A DNA stretch of 47,432 nt from an uncultured Pseudomonadota bacterium (GCA_903831455.1 CAIKXV010000274.1:1-47432); one strand, 5' to 3'; positions 1 to 14,702 are shown, numbered from the stretch's first letter. A program made the numbers and translations. Notes: a model not told the origin generated them from the sequence alone.

Positions 1-1
1 C

Positions 2-3091
<3,090 letters not shown>

Positions 3092-3155
3092 TCCCGGTCG
3101 GGCGGTGCGGCGAGGCGCCGTCCCCCGCCGCCGGTCTTCCCGGGAGGGCCGACGG

Positions 3156-3353
3156 GTGAGCCGCGGGGTTCGCTCGCCGTGCATCCATCTGTGCCGATTT
3201 CCCGCCCCCGAGGGCTGGTGCGAGGGTTGTGGCCGCACCCGCGAGGAGGCCAACGCCTGGTTCAAGCTGACGCCCTTCCAGCGGGGCCGGATCGAGCGCT
3301 CGCTGGCCGAGCGCCTGGCGCGTATCCGCGCCCGCCGCGGCGACCACGGCTAG
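3156..3353 (+). CDS. Small DUF1289 cysteine-motif protein
   Basis: A 65-residue protein beginning at GTG, preceded by GGGAGG at good spacing. It carries the DUF1289 signature SPCIHLCRF, then WCEGCGRT and WFKLTP: four cysteines arranged C-x3-C-x8-C-x2-C, suggesting a metal site. The family has no firmly established function. It lies 64 bp after tgt and may be the last gene of that operon. The frame is open further upstream, but that stretch has no homology-like features. Confidence 0.85.
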   Translation: MSRGVRSPCIHLCRFPAPEGWCEGCGRTREEANAWFKLTPFQRGRIERSLAERLARIRARRGDHG

Positions 3354-3442
3354 ACGACCCGCGCAAACGGGCCCGGCGTCAGGATCGGCCCCGCGCCCGC
3401 CACACGCGCAGTCGGCGCGGCGGAGGGCGTGCACGCCCGGGA

Positions 3443-3451
3443 TGCTAAGAT
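3443..3451 (+). promoter_or_regulatory. Possible extended -10 of the yajC-secD-secF operon
   Basis: TGC-TAAGAT lies about 105 bp before the yajC start, in a locally less GC-rich patch after the DUF1289 gene. No good -35 is visible, consistent with an extended -10 promoter. This is inference from one motif. Confidence 0.38.
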
Positions 3452-3556
3452 CGCGCGATTTTGCACGGTGCGGCAGACCGGTGGGCAGGCGGTGCGCGCA
3501 ATGCGGCGCGCAGGCGCGGGCCGGCGCGGGCAGCCGCCGAACCAGAGGAGCAGACG

Positions 3557-3886
3557 GTGTTCATCAGCAATGCGTGGGCGCAGGGCGCCGCGGGCTCGGG
3601 CCAGATGGATTTCCTCGGCCTGATGCCGATCATCCTGATGTTCGTGGTGCTGTACTTCCTGCTGATCCGGCCCCAGCTCAAGCGGGCCAAGGAGCACAGG
3701 AACATGATCGCGGCCCTGCAGAAGGGTGACGAGGTCGTCCTCGGTGGCGGCGAACTGGGTCGGATCGTGAAGATCGGTGACAACTACCTGACGGTGGAAA
3801 TCGCCGAGGGCGTCCAGATCCTGCTGCAGAAGCCGGCGATCCAGGCCGTGCTGCCCAAGGGCACGATCAAGGCCGCGCTCGACTGA
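3557..3886 (+). CDS. yajC: Sec translocon accessory subunit YajC
   Basis: A 109-residue inner-membrane protein that co-purifies with SecDF in the holo-translocon. One transmembrane helix is clear (MPIILMFVVLYFLLIRPQ), followed by the conserved basic/amphipathic segment KRAKEHRNMIAALQKGDEVVLGGGELGRI. The GTG start is chosen because AGAGGAG sits just upstream; the open frame extends 32 codons further but in non-conserved sequence. It is first in a yajC-secD-secF operon. Confidence 0.95.
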   Translation: MFISNAWAQGAAGSGQMDFLGLMPIILMFVVLYFLLIRPQLKRAKEHRNMIAALQKGDEVVLGGGELGRIVKIGDNYLTVEIAEGVQILLQKPAIQAVLPKGTIKAALD

Positions 3887-3992
3887 CGAGCGCCCCCGCG
3901 GCCCTACCGGTCGCGGGCACGACGGGCCGGCCGTTCGGCAGCCGGCCGTCGATCCCAGGCTCATCGCGCGGCTGTCGCGCACAGGACTCCCC

Positions 3993-5819
3993 ATGAATCG
4001 GTATCCGATCTGGAAGTACACCCTGATCGCGGTCGTGCTGCTGATCGCGGCGCTGTACACGCTGCCCAACTTCTTCGGCGAAGCGCCCGCGCTGCAGGTG
4101 TCGCCGCTGCGGGCGACGCTCAAGGCCGACGCGGCGCTGCTGCAGAAAGCCACGGACGCGCTGGGGCAGGAGAAGATCGCGCCGCAGTCCGCGGTGGCCG
4201 AGGGCGGGAGCCTGCGCCTGCGCTTCGCCGACACCGATACGCAGCTGCGCGCGAAGGACGTGATCGAGCGTGCGGTCGGCGAGGGCTACATCGTCGCGCT
4301 GAACCTCGTCTCCAATTCGCCGGGCTGGCTCGCCAGCGTCCGGGCGATGCCGATGTACCTGGGTCTCGACCTGCGCGGCGGCGTGCACTTCCTGTTGCAG
4401 CTCGACATGAAGGCGGCGGTCGGCAAGCAGCTCGATGGCTACATCACCGACGTTCGCAACCGGTTGCGCGAGGACAAGATCGCCTCGGCCGGCATCGCGC
4501 GCGAGGGCCAGTCGCTGATCATCCGGTTTCGCGATGCGGGCGCCCGCGACAAGGCGCTGGCGCTGCTCGGCAAGTCCATGCCCGACCTGGTGCTGCGCGA
4601 GGTCGACGAGGGCAGCGAGGCGCGCATCGTGGCCACGGCCCGGCCCGAGGCGATCAAGCGCTCCCAGGAACTCGCGCTGCAGCAGAACATCGGCACGCTG
4701 CGCAACCGGGTGAATGAACTGGGTGTGTCCGAGCCGGTGATCCAGCAGCAGGGCGCCGACCGCATCGTCGTGCAGTTGCCCGGGGTGCAGGATACGGCCA
4801 AGGCCAAGGACATCCTCGGGCGGACCGCCACGCTCGAGATCCGGATGGTGGCCGAGGACCTGACCGATCCGGCCACGCTGCAGCAGGCGGCTGCCGGCAA
4901 CGTGCCCTTCGGCACCGAGTACTACGTCGAGCGCAATGGCGCCCCGCTGCTGGTGCGGCGCACGCCGGTGCTGACCGGCGAGCGGCTGACCGACGCGCAG
5001 CCCGGCTTCGACGGGCAGACCGGCGAGCCGGCGGTGCACCTCACGCTCGATTCGCAGGGCGCGCGCATCTTCCAGCAGGTCACGCGGGAGAACGTGAACC
5101 GCCGGATGGCGATCCTCCTGATCGAGAAGGGCTCGGCCGAGGTCGTGACCGCGCCGGTCATCCGCACCGAGATCGGGGGTGGTCGCGTCCAGATCAGCGG
5201 CCGCATGACCACCACCGAGGCCCGCGATGTCGCCCTGCTGCTGCGAGCCGGCGCGCTCGCCGCGCCGATGGAGATCATCGAGGAGCGCACGGTCGGCCCC
5301 AGCCTGGGCGCGGACAACATCGCGCGCGGCATCGATTCCACCCTCGTCGGCTTCCTGCTGGTCACCTTGTTCATGTGCGTGTACTACCGGATCTTCGGGG
5401 CGATCGCGATCGCCGCGCTGGGCGCCAACCTGCTGCTGCTGGTGGCCCTGCTGTCCATGCTGCAGGCGACGCTGACGCTGCCGGGCATCGCAGGCATTGC
5501 GCTCACGCTGGGCATGGCGATCGACGCGAACGTGATCATCAACGAGCGCATCCGCGAGGAGATCCGCAACGGGTCCACGCCGCAGGCGGCGATCACGGCG
5601 GGCTACGATCGGGCGTTCGACGCGATCCTGGACGCCAACGTCACCACGCTGATCGCCGGCTTCGCGCTGTTCTGGCTGGGCTCGGGGCCGATCCGCGGCT
5701 TCGCGGTCACGCTGTGCCTGGGCATCTTCACCACCCTGTTCAGCGCGGTGACCGTCTCGCGTGCGCTGGTCAACCTTACCTACGGGCGCCGCCGCAAGGT
5801 CGAGCGCCTCGCGGTCTGA
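3993..5819 (+). CDS. secD: Protein translocase subunit SecD
   Basis: RND-type membrane subunit using proton motive force to help pull preproteins through SecYEG. The 608 residues match the usual length. Visible: first transmembrane helix (YTLIAVVLLIAALYTLP), the large periplasmic P1 domain with LGLDLRGGVHFLLQLD, and the C-terminal five-helix bundle with GIALTLGMAIDANVIINERIREE. It is followed 24 bp later by secF. Confidence 0.97.
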   Translation: MNRYPIWKYTLIAVVLLIAALYTLPNFFGEAPALQVSPLRATLKADAALLQKATDALGQEKIAPQSAVAEGGSLRLRFADTDTQLRAKDVIERAVGEGYIVALNLVSNSPGWLASVRAMPMYLGLDLRGGVHFLLQLDMKAAVGKQLDGYITDVRNRLREDKIASAGIAREGQSLIIRFRDAGARDKALALLGKSMPDLVLREVDEGSEARIVATARPEAIKRSQELALQQNIGTLRNRVNELGVSEPVIQQQGADRIVVQLPGVQDTAKAKDILGRTATLEIRMVAEDLTDPATLQQAAAGNVPFGTEYYVERNGAPLLVRRTPVLTGERLTDAQPGFDGQTGEPAVHLTLDSQGARIFQQVTRENVNRRMAILLIEKGSAEVVTAPVIRTEIGGGRVQISGRMTTTEARDVALLLRAGALAAPMEIIEERTVGPSLGADNIARGIDSTLVGFLLVTLFMCVYYRIFGAIAIAALGANLLLLVALLSMLQATLTLPGIAGIALTLGMAIDANVIINERIREEIRNGSTPQAAITAGYDRAFDAILDANVTTLIAGFALFWLGSGPIRGFAVTLCLGIFTTLFSAVTVSRALVNLTYGRRRKVERLAV

Positions 5820-5843
5820 GTCTTCGGACCCACGGAGTCGGAC

Positions 5844-6776
5844 ATGCTCGAAATCTTCCGGATGAAGCGCGCGCTTCCGTTCATGGCGAACGCGAAGCCG
5901 TGGTTCGCGGTGTCGGTGATCGCCGTCGTCCTGTCCTGGGCGGCGATCGGCCTGCGGGGACTGAACCTCGGCATCGACTTCACCGGGGGCACGGTGATCG
6001 AAGTGTCCTACCCGGCCTCGATCGAGGTGGAAGCCGTGCGGCAGAAACTGGCTACCGTCGACCTCGGCGATGCGATCGTGCAGAACTTCGGCAGTTCGCG
6101 CGAGGTGCTGATCCGGGTGCCGGTCAAGCCCGGGGTGACCAGCGCGCAGCTCTCCGAGACCGTGCTCGCCGCGCTGCGCGAGCGCGAGCCGAAGGTGGAG
6201 ATGAAGCGGGTGGAGTTCGTCGGGCCCCAGGTCGGGGACGAACTGCTCTGGGACGGCCTGCTGGCCCTGGTCGTGGTCAGCCTGGGCATCATGGGCTACC
6301 TCGCCATCCGCTTCGAGTGGAAGTTCTCGATCGGGGCGGTCATCGCCACCTTCCATGACGTGTCGATCATCTTCGGCCTGTTCGCGCTGTTCCAGTGGAA
6401 CTTCGACCTGACGGCACTCGCCGCGGTGCTGGCGATCCTGGGCTACTCGGTCAACGACACCGTGGTCACGTTCGACCGCATCCGCGAGAACTTCCGCCGC
6501 ATGCGTCGGGGCACGGTGAGCGACATCATCGACGACGCGATCACCAACACCCTGTCGCGGACCATCCTCACCGGCACCACCACCCTGATGATGGTGCTGG
6601 CGATCCTGTTCTTCGGCGGCGACGTGCTCTACTACTTCTCGCTGGCGCTGGCCATCGGCATCCTGGTGGGCATCTACTCGTCGATCTTCGTCGCCAGTGC
6701 CGTGACCTACTGGCTGGGCATCTCCCGCGAGGATTTCATCCGCCCCGAGCGCAAGACGCAGGACGCGCAGGTCTGA
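5844..6776 (+). CDS. secF: Protein translocase subunit SecF
   Basis: Partner of SecD in the Sec accessory complex. The 310-residue product has the N-terminal helix, the [13 protein letters not shown] block, and the RND-like bundle with [21 protein letters not shown] and [15 protein letters not shown] ribosome-binding site (ACGGAG) precedes the ATG. Directly downstream a DedA gene begins after 10 bp. Confidence 0.97.
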   Translation: MLEIFRMKRALPFMANAKPWFAVSVIAVVLSWAAIGLRGLNLGIDFTGGTVIEVSYPASIEVEAVRQKLATVDLGDAIVQNFGSSREVLIRVPVKPGVTSAQLSETVLAALREREPKVEMKRVEFVGPQVGDELLWDGLLALVVVSLGIMGYLAIRFEWKFSIGAVIATFHDVSIIFGLFALFQWNFDLTALAAVLAILGYSVNDTVVTFDRIRENFRRMRRGTVSDIIDDAITNTLSRTILTGTTTLMMVLAILFFGGDVLYYFSLALAIGILVGIYSSIFVASAVTYWLGISREDFIRPERKTQDAQV

Positions 6777-6786
6777 GGCGACGGCG

Positions 6787-7467
6787 GTGGAAACCCTCTG
6801 GGCGCTCGCGCTGCAGGCCTTCGACGTGCTCGTCCACCTCGACGACTACCTGGCGTGGGTCGTCGAGCACTACGGCGCATGGATCTACCTGCTGCTGTTC
6901 GTGATCGTGTTCTGCGAGACCGGGCTGGTCGTCACCCCGTTCCTGCCGGGCGATTCGTTGCTGTTCGTGGCCGGCACGCTGGCGGCCGCCGGCGGCATGA
7001 ACGTGCACCTGCTGGTGCTGCTGCTCATCATCGCCGCCATCCTGGGCGACGCGGTCAACTACCACATCGGGCGCTGGGCGGGACCGCGCATGTTCCGGGG
7101 CGAGCCGTGGTGGGGCAGTCGCCTCTTCCGCCCCGAACACCTGGCGCGGACGCAGGCGTTCTACGAACGCTACGGTGGCAAGACGATCGTGATCGCGCGC
7201 TTCATCCCGATCGTGCGCACCTACGCGCCGTTCGTGGCGGGCGTCGCCCGAATGGCCTACCCGCGGTTTGCCGCCTACAACATCTCCGGTGCGCTGCTGT
7301 GGGTGCTGTCGCTCACCTACGCCGGCTACTGGTTCGGCAACCTGCCGTGGATCCGCGACAACCTGTCGCTGGTCATCGTGGGCATCATCGTGCTGTCGAT
7401 CCTGCCTGCGGTCGTCGAGGTGCTGCGCGCCCGCGCCGCCGGCCGCCGCGAACGGCGCATCGCCTGA
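6787..7467 (+). CDS. DedA-family (SNARE-associated/VTT domain) membrane protein
   Basis: A 226-residue polytopic inner-membrane protein. The family signature is clear: [31 protein letters not shown], and [32 protein letters not shown]. DedA proteins are linked to membrane lipid flipping and envelope homeostasis. The start is a GTG 10 bp after secF, with GAGGCGA upstream, so it is probably co-transcribed with secDF. Confidence 0.92.
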   Translation: METLWALALQAFDVLVHLDDYLAWVVEHYGAWIYLLLFVIVFCETGLVVTPFLPGDSLLFVAGTLAAAGGMNVHLLVLLLIIAAILGDAVNYHIGRWAGPRMFRGEPWWGSRLFRPEHLARTQAFYERYGGKTIVIARFIPIVRTYAPFVAGVARMAYPRFAAYNISGALLWVLSLTYAGYWFGNLPWIRDNLSLVIVGIIVLSILPAVVEVLRARAAGRRERRIA

Positions 7468-7668
7468 CGCGACCGCGCGCGGCGGACGGGTCCCCTTCGC
7501 CGACTGGGGCCGGCAGGACGCCGGCAGGGACCGGCACGACCTTCGCCTCGATGAACGGCCGGCGAGGGCGGTCGCTGCACCGTCGCGGCGAGCCCGGTGC
7601 AGCCGTCCCCCGCGTGATCGATCGCCGACGCGATCGGCTACCCGGGCGCGCGGTGGGCGACTCGCCGG

Positions 7669-8538
7669 TCAGTTGAGCGCGCGGGCGAGCGCGCGCCGGT
7701 AGCGGGACACCAGTTCGGCGTGGGCGGGTTCGGCGGCCAGCAGGTCGAAGATGCTGATCATCGTGCGTCGCCCGGCGTCGTCCTCGAAGCGGCGATTGCG
7801 CCCGACGAGTTCGAGCAGGTGCTCGAGCGCGGCTTCGTACTGGCCGGCCGCGACGCGCTGGCGCGCGAGTGCGAGTCGCGCTTCATGGTCGTCGGCGTTG
7901 GCCTGGAGCCGGGATTCGAGCGCGCCGAGGTCGGCGCCCGTCGAGGGCTGGAGGGCGAGGCGCGCCAGCACCGGCGCAGCCCAGCTCTCGCGCGGGGTGA
8001 GCGGCTGCAGCCGGGCGGCGAGCGCATGCGCATCGTCCAGGCGGTTCGCGTCGAGCAGCAGGCCGATCAGGTCGATGCGCGCGCGCTCGAGGCGCGGGTC
8101 GAGGTCGAGTGCGCGCTGCAGGTCCTCGATCGCGCCTTCGGTGTCGCCTCCAGCCGCGCGGGCCATCGCCCTCTGGCGCAGGAGGTCGGCCTCCGATGGC
8201 AGTAGTCGCTCGATGAAGGCGCGGACCTGGGCGGGTGGAAGCGCCCCGGAGAATTCGTCGACCTGCACGCCGTCGACGAAGGCCTTCACCAGCGGAATGC
8301 CGCGAATGCCGAACTGCGCGGCAAGCTGCGGCTCGGCCTCGGTATCGACCTTGGCCAGGAGGAACCGCCCGGCGTACTCGGTCGCGAGCTGCTCGAGCAC
8401 CGGCTTGAGGACGCGACAGGGGCCGCACCATGCCGCCCAGAAGTCGACCAGGACCGGCCTTCGGTGGGATTCCGCGATCACGTGCTCGTCGAAGGTGGCC
8501 AGTCCGACATCGAGGCTGTGCGAAGCAGGTGTGTCCAT
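7669..8538 (-). CDS. cnoX: Thioredoxin-TPR chaperone, CnoX (YbbN) type
   Basis: A 289-residue protein: thioredoxin domain at about residues 1-115, with the active site W37-C-G-P-C41, then helical repeats to the end resembling the TPR region of YbbN/CnoX. These proteins hold unfolded substrates and can pass them to GroEL or DnaK under oxidative stress. E. coli CnoX has lost the CGPC motif; here it is intact, so redox activity is plausible. The ATG is where thioredoxin homology starts; the frame stays open far upstream in sequence without homology. No strong ribosome-binding site is visible. Confidence 0.88.
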   Translation of the reverse strand: MDTPASHSLDVGLATFDEHVIAESHRRPVLVDFWAAWCGPCRVLKPVLEQLATEYAGRFLLAKVDTEAEPQLAAQFGIRGIPLVKAFVDGVQVDEFSGALPPAQVRAFIERLLPSEADLLRQRAMARAAGGDTEGAIEDLQRALDLDPRLERARIDLIGLLLDANRLDDAHALAARLQPLTPRESWAAPVLARLALQPSTGADLGALESRLQANADDHEARLALARQRVAAGQYEAALEHLLELVGRNRRFEDDAGRRTMISIFDLLAAEPAHAELVSRYRRALARALN

Positions 8539-8975
8539 GAGGGGGCGTACGGTCGGCAGGAAGGGCAGGGGGAGAAGACGCGTTCCCGATTGTCGCTCAT
8601 CGTCCCGGAGCGGCACTCGCGACGGTCGCGCGTTCCGCGGGTGGATGGCCCGCGCAGGCGCAACGCCCGACGCGTCGATCGGGGACGTCCGGGGTTCGAT
8701 CCGCCCGAAGCGGGATCTTCGCGCTCGCTGCCGCGGCAAGGCCCGGCGCACGGGTGCGGTCCCGCCGGTCGCGTCCGGCGAGCGCGCGGCGAGGGCAGAG
8801 GGGATCGACCGACCCGCAGCGGATCTTTCCGCAGGCGAAAGTGCCCGGCGAATGCGGGGCACCCGCCCCTGCGCCGGCTGCCGTCCGGCGCACTCGTCCG
8901 GTGCACTCGTCCGGCGCACTCATTCGACGACCGGCAGGCCGGCCGCCCCCCGGGCAGCGCGGCGCGCGATGGGGA
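8539..8975. other. Non-coding gap between cnoX and purB
   Basis: Open frames cross this stretch on both strands, but they are GC-bias artefacts without recognisable motifs. It holds the upstream region of cnoX and a 13-bp tandem array. I see no convincing promoter or terminator. Confidence 0.6.
8884..8922. repeat. 13-bp tandem repeat, three copies
   Basis: Three direct units of tccggcgcactcg; the second differs at one base and the third at its last base. It lies between cnoX and purB, nearer the 3' end of purB. Confidence 0.85.
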
Positions 8976-10646
<1,671 letters not shown>

Positions 10647-11912
10647 TCAACGCTCCGCCAGCTCGACCAGCGTCGCGGCGAGCACGCGTGCACCCGCGGT
10701 GAGGTCGGCCGGGTCGGCATGCTCGGCTTCGTTGTGGCTGATGCCCCGCTCGCAGGGCACGAACACCATGCCGGTCGGGCACAGCGAGGCCATGTAGAGC
10801 GCATCGTGCGTCGCCCCCGAAGGCAGGCGCAAGCTGGGCAGTCCCAGTGCGCGCGCCGATCGCTCGACGGTGTCGGCGACGTGGGCGGCGAAGCGCACGG
10901 GCGCATCGGCCAGCGTGCGCCGGACGCGCACGGCGCAGTGCCGTGCCTGCGCGCGGCACGTGGGCTCGACGGCATCGCCGAGCCGGGCCAGTGTGTCGGC
11001 GTCAGGGTGTCGCAGGTCGACGGTGAACAGCACGTGACCCGGCACCGAATTCGGTGAATCCGGCGAGACACGCAGGCGTCCGACCGTGAACCGGGTGACG
11101 TCCTGCGGGTCGGCAGCCAGTTGCTGGAGCGCCGCGATCATCGACAGCGCCTCGCGCAGCGCATCGCGGCGAGTGGAGAGAGGAGCGGTGCCGGCATGCG
11201 CGCTTTCGCCCTCCACCTCGATCTCGAACCATTGCATGCCCTGTATGCCGGTCACCACGCCGATCGGGCAGCCTGCCGTCTCGAGCACCGGCCCCTGCTC
11301 GATGTGGGCTTCCACATACGCCGCGGGGGCCAGTCCGAACGGCCGATGGATCACCGCCGGTGCGGCCGCGCGGGTGGCCGCGAGCGTGTCGGACAGCGCA
11401 TCGGCGAGCCGTACGCCCTGGGCATCCCGGATGTCGAGTACCTCGTCGAGCGATCTCGCGCCGGCGTGGACCATCGAGCCCATCGTGCACGGCGCGAAGC
11501 GCCCGCCCTCCTCGTTGCTCCAGGCCACCACCTCGATCGGCCGACGCGTCCGGATGCCGGCGGCGTCGAGCGCCTCGAGCACCTCCACGCCGGCGAGCAC
11601 GCCGTAGATCCCGTCGAAGCGGCCACCGCGTGGCTGGCTGTCCATGTGGCTGCCGGTGAGCACGGCGGGCGCCTGCGGTTCGAGCCCGCCGCGCCGCAGG
11701 AACAGGTTGCCGATCGGATCGCAGGCGATGTCCCAGCCGCGCGCGACCGCGTATCCGACCAGCAGCTCGCGCGCGCGGATGTCCTCGGCCGAGAAGGCGG
11801 CGCGATTGACGCCATTCCCCGGGATGGCGCCGATGCAGGCGAACCGGGCGAGTCGGTCCTGCAGGCGATCGCCGTCGATCGCGGCGGCGGCGGCGAGCGA
11901 GGGCCCGCGCAT
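10647..11912 (-). CDS. M20-family Zn-dependent amidohydrolase (allantoate amidohydrolase / N-carbamoyl-L-amino acid hydrolase type)
   Basis: A 421-residue metallo-amidase. The metal-binding blocks are visible in order: TGSHMDSQPRGGRFDG (His, Asp), SNEEGGRFAPCTMGS (Glu), EAHIEQGPVLE (His) and GISHNEAEH (His). This layout is that of the AllC/AmaB hydantoinase-carbamoylase family, which removes carbamoyl or ureido groups; the substrate is not determined. The ATG has a weak CGGAG upstream; a TTG 14 codons earlier is the alternative start. The next gene on this strand is a Bug receptor, a frequent pairing in Burkholderiales that suggests uptake plus hydrolysis of an organic nitrogen compound. Confidence 0.88.
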   Translation of the reverse strand: MRGPSLAAAAAIDGDRLQDRLARFACIGAIPGNGVNRAAFSAEDIRARELLVGYAVARGWDIACDPIGNLFLRRGGLEPQAPAVLTGSHMDSQPRGGRFDGIYGVLAGVEVLEALDAAGIRTRRPIEVVAWSNEEGGRFAPCTMGSMVHAGARSLDEVLDIRDAQGVRLADALSDTLAATRAAAPAVIHRPFGLAPAAYVEAHIEQGPVLETAGCPIGVVTGIQGMQWFEIEVEGESAHAGTAPLSTRRDALREALSMIAALQQLAADPQDVTRFTVGRLRVSPDSPNSVPGHVLFTVDLRHPDADTLARLGDAVEPTCRAQARHCAVRVRRTLADAPVRFAAHVADTVERSARALGLPSLRLPSGATHDALYMASLCPTGMVFVPCERGISHNEAEHADPADLTAGARVLAATLVELAER

Positions 11913-12011
11913 CAGCGCGCCGCTCCGGCGGGGCCGTAGCTCGACCCCCCGCAACCGCGGTCGAACAACGGGTGCGTGACGTGCGACATCCGCGGTTGCG
12001 CGGGCGGGCCG

Positions 12012-13082
12012 TCAGTCGGCCTTGATGCCCGCCTCGCGGATCAGCTTGCCCCAGGTCGAGAGGTCGGTGGCCACCAGCTCCCGCAGCTGCTCGGGCGTGC
12101 TCGACTGCGGCTCGAGCCCGAGCTCGACGTAGCGGTTTCGCACCTCGGGCGCACCCACTGCCTTGACGACCTCGGCGTTGAGGCGGGTGATGATCTCGCG
12201 CGGCGTCGCCGCGGGGGCGAACAGGGCGAACCAGTTGTTGGCGGTGAAGCCGGGCAGGCCCGATTCGGCGATGGTCGGCACATCGGGCAGCGAGGCCACG
12301 CGGCGCGAGGTGGCTACCGCCAGCGCGCGTACCTTGCCCGACCGGATGTTGCCAAGCGAGGGTGCGACGCTGTCGAAGAGCAGGGAGACGTGGCCTCCGA
12401 GCAGGTCGACGTTGGCCGGACCACTGCCCTTGTAGGGGACATGGACGAAGTCCGTCTTCGACTGCGCGCGGAACAGTTCCTGTGCGAGGTGGGATACGGT
12501 CGCGTTGCCGTGCGAGGCGAAGGACAACTGGCCCGGGCGCTTGCGCAGCAGCGCGAGCAGGTCGCGCACCGACTTCACCGGCAGCGACGGATGCATCACC
12601 AGCACCAGCGGCGAATTGGCTACCAGCGAGATCGGCGCGAGGTCCTTCTGCAGGTCGTAGCCGATCTTCGGCGTGAGCACCATGCTGATCGCGTGGCTCG
12701 TGGCGGTACCCATCAGGATCGTGTAGCCATCGGGCGCCGCGCGGGCGGCGGCCTCCGCGCCGATGTTGCCGCCGGCCCCGGCCCGGGTCTCGATGACCAC
12801 CGGCTGGCCCAGCGCATCGGCGAGCCGCGGCGCGATCACGCGCGCCGTGGTGTCGAGCGCGCCCCCCGGCGGGAACGGCGTGATCATGCGCAGCGGCTTG
12901 ACTGGCCAGCCCTGGGCGGCTGCACCGGTAGCCATGCACAGCAGCGCGCCGGCGACGAGGGTCGCGGACGAACCCGGACGGCATCGGAGTCCCTCGGCAG
13001 GGGCGGCGTGGACGGCGGGCATCCGGGAGAGGATGAAACGGGCGAGCGTGGTCACCATCGTGAAAGGGGAGGGGAGTGTCAT
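12012..13082 (-). CDS. Bug/TctC-family periplasmic solute-binding protein
   Basis: A 356-residue exported receptor of the tripartite tricarboxylate transporter family. Family blocks are clear: WPVKPLRMITPFPPGGALDTTAR, GAGGNIGAEAAARAAPDGYT, VHVPYKGSGPANVDLLGGHV and DVPTIAESGLPGF. The signal peptide lies around residues 35-57, ending GAAAQ. AGAGGA precedes the ATG. No TctA/TctB membrane genes are nearby, as is usual for the expanded Bug family, so the partner transporter and ligand are unknown. Confidence 0.92.
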   Translation of the reverse strand: MTLPSPFTMVTTLARFILSRMPAVHAAPAEGLRCRPGSSATLVAGALLCMATGAAAQGWPVKPLRMITPFPPGGALDTTARVIAPRLADALGQPVVIETRAGAGGNIGAEAAARAAPDGYTILMGTATSHAISMVLTPKIGYDLQKDLAPISLVANSPLVLVMHPSLPVKSVRDLLALLRKRPGQLSFASHGNATVSHLAQELFRAQSKTDFVHVPYKGSGPANVDLLGGHVSLLFDSVAPSLGNIRSGKVRALAVATSRRVASLPDVPTIAESGLPGFTANNWFALFAPAATPREIITRLNAEVVKAVGAPEVRNRYVELGLEPQSSTPEQLRELVATDLSTWGKLIREAGIKAD

Positions 13083-13566
13083 CGTCGGTCCTCTGGGGCG
13101 GCGGCGGGCGGTGAGGGGCGGTGAAGGGCGGTGCGGGACTGTGCAGGGCGGAGCAGGGGAAGGGCGGGTGCAGCCTGCCCGACGGGTACGGGGCGCGCCC
13201 GCCGGCGTTGCGCGGCGCAGGCGACCATGGGTTCGCCGGGCGGCTCGCGATGCGCGTCGCCCGGGTCCACGGCTGCACGATCCGCGGCCGCGCCCCCGGC
13301 GCGAGGATAGACGTGCGCGTCGGTCTGCGGTGCTGCACGCGCGCGTCCAGTGCGCAGGCCTGGCAATCCGCGTGCCGGCCGAGCGCTCCCGTGCGGCGCC
13401 GTCGCCTGTCGCCGCGACGGGTCTTGCGCGACCGCAGGGGCGCCGGCGGTTGCGGCGAGTGCCTCCGCGCCGATCGCCCGTCGCGCCGCCGCGGCCCGTC
13501 CGAGGGGGCGCACGAGGGCCTTCCGCAGCCCGGGCGCCACCCGCCCGCCCGGCATGCCCGCGGAGG
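13083..13566. other. Non-coding gap between the Bug gene and mnmA
   Basis: No credible gene on either strand. Near the Bug gene it holds a decamer repeat; the rest is GC-rich sequence without a recognisable promoter or U-tract terminator. Confidence 0.6.
13111..13160. repeat. 10-bp tandem repeat, about five degenerate copies, upstream of the Bug receptor gene
   Basis: On the plus strand: gtgaggggcg, gtgaagggcg, gtgcgggact, gtgcagggcg, gagcagggga, with exact 10-bp phasing. It lies 28 bp before the start codon of the receptor gene (complement), so it is probably in its leader. Confidence 0.75.
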
Positions 13567-14649
13567 TCAGGCGATCACGGCCCCTCCGAGGCAGACCTGG
13601 GACTCGTAGACCACGACCGACTGGCCGGGGGTCACGGCCCACTGCGGCTCGGAGAACGCGACCTCCAGGGCCTGCGAGCCCACGCGATCGAGCGAGCAGG
13701 CGACATCGGCCTGCCGATAACGGATCCGGGCCGAGTAGACCCAGTGCGGGTGCGGAGGCTCGCCCGCGATCCAGCTGGGGTCGACCGCACGGAGCCGCTC
13801 GGAGTAGAGCGCGGGATGATCGTGACCGCGCACCACGTAGAGCACGTTGCTCGCGAGATCCTTGCGCGCGACATACCAGGCGTCGCCGTCATTGCCCATG
13901 CCGGCACGCCCCCCGATGCCCAGCCCCTGGCGCTGGCCGATCGTGTAGTAGGTGAGCCCGATGTGCTCGCCCACGGGCTTTTCGTCGAGCGTGCGCATCT
14001 CGCCCGGCGTGCGCGGCAGGTAGCGGTTGAGGAACTCGCGGAAGGGGCGCTCGCCGATGAAGCAGATCCCGGTGGAATCACGCTTCCCGGCGACCGGCAG
14101 GCCCTCTCGCCGGGCGATCTCGCGCACCTCGCGCTTGTAGAGCCCGCCCAGGGGGAACAGCGCGCGCGCGAGCTGTGACTGGTCCAGCCGGTGCAGGAAG
14201 TAGGTCTGGTCCTTCGTTCCGTCCTCGGCCCGGAGCAGTTCGTGGCGCCCCTCCCGCTCGCGCACCCGGGCGTAATGGCCGGTGGCGATGCAGTCGGCGC
14301 CCAGCGACAGCGCGTGGTCGAGGAACGCGCGGAACTTGATCTCGGCATTGCACAGCACGTCCGGATTGGGCGTGCGGCCCGCCTGGTACTCGGCGAGGAA
14401 ACTGGAAAAGACCCGCTCGCGGTATTCCGCCGCGAAATTCACCTGATCGATCTCGATGCCGATGCGCTCTGCGACGGCGACCGCATCGACGAGATCCTCG
14501 CGCGAACTGCAGTAGTCGTCGGTGTCGTCATCCTCCCAGTTCTTCATGAACAGGCCGATGACGTTCCAGCCCTGCTGCTTGAGCAGCAGCGCGGCCACCG
14601 ATGAGTCCACGCCGCCGGACATCCCGACGACCACGGTCCTGCCCTTCAC
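13567..14649 (-). CDS. mnmA: tRNA-specific 2-thiouridylase MnmA
   Basis: Activates U34 of Lys, Glu and Gln tRNAs by adenylation and inserts sulfur to give s2U. The 360-residue product has the PP-loop GMSGGVDSS (residues 9-17), the first catalytic Cys in [12 protein letters not shown], and the second in [13 protein letters not shown]; the C-terminal beta-barrel is complete. The start is a GTG, seven codons before the conserved Met, with GGAG eight bases upstream. nudJ lies just upstream on the same strand, the order seen in E. coli. Confidence 0.96.
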   Translation of the reverse strand: MKGRTVVVGMSGGVDSSVAALLLKQQGWNVIGLFMKNWEDDDTDDYCSSREDLVDAVAVAERIGIEIDQVNFAAEYRERVFSSFLAEYQAGRTPNPDVLCNAEIKFRAFLDHALSLGADCIATGHYARVREREGRHELLRAEDGTKDQTYFLHRLDQSQLARALFPLGGLYKREVREIARREGLPVAGKRDSTGICFIGERPFREFLNRYLPRTPGEMRTLDEKPVGEHIGLTYYTIGQRQGLGIGGRAGMGNDGDAWYVARKDLASNVLYVVRGHDHPALYSERLRAVDPSWIAGEPPHPHWVYSARIRYRQADVACSLDRVGSQALEVAFSEPQWAVTPGQSVVVYESQVCLGGAVIA

Positions 14650-14702
14650 GATGTCTGCTCCACGGTGGCGATGGCGACGCCGTGCTGGCGCGCCGCAGGG
14701 GT

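Noticed and set aside
8691-8702. ggggttcgatcc, resembling a tRNA T-loop
   Set aside because: The flanking bases do not form a 5-bp T-stem, and no acceptor or anticodon arm can be placed upstream.
13121-13566. Possible gene between the Bug receptor gene and mnmA
   Set aside because: Several overlapping frames are open on both strands, but none has a ribosome-binding site plus recognisable protein features.
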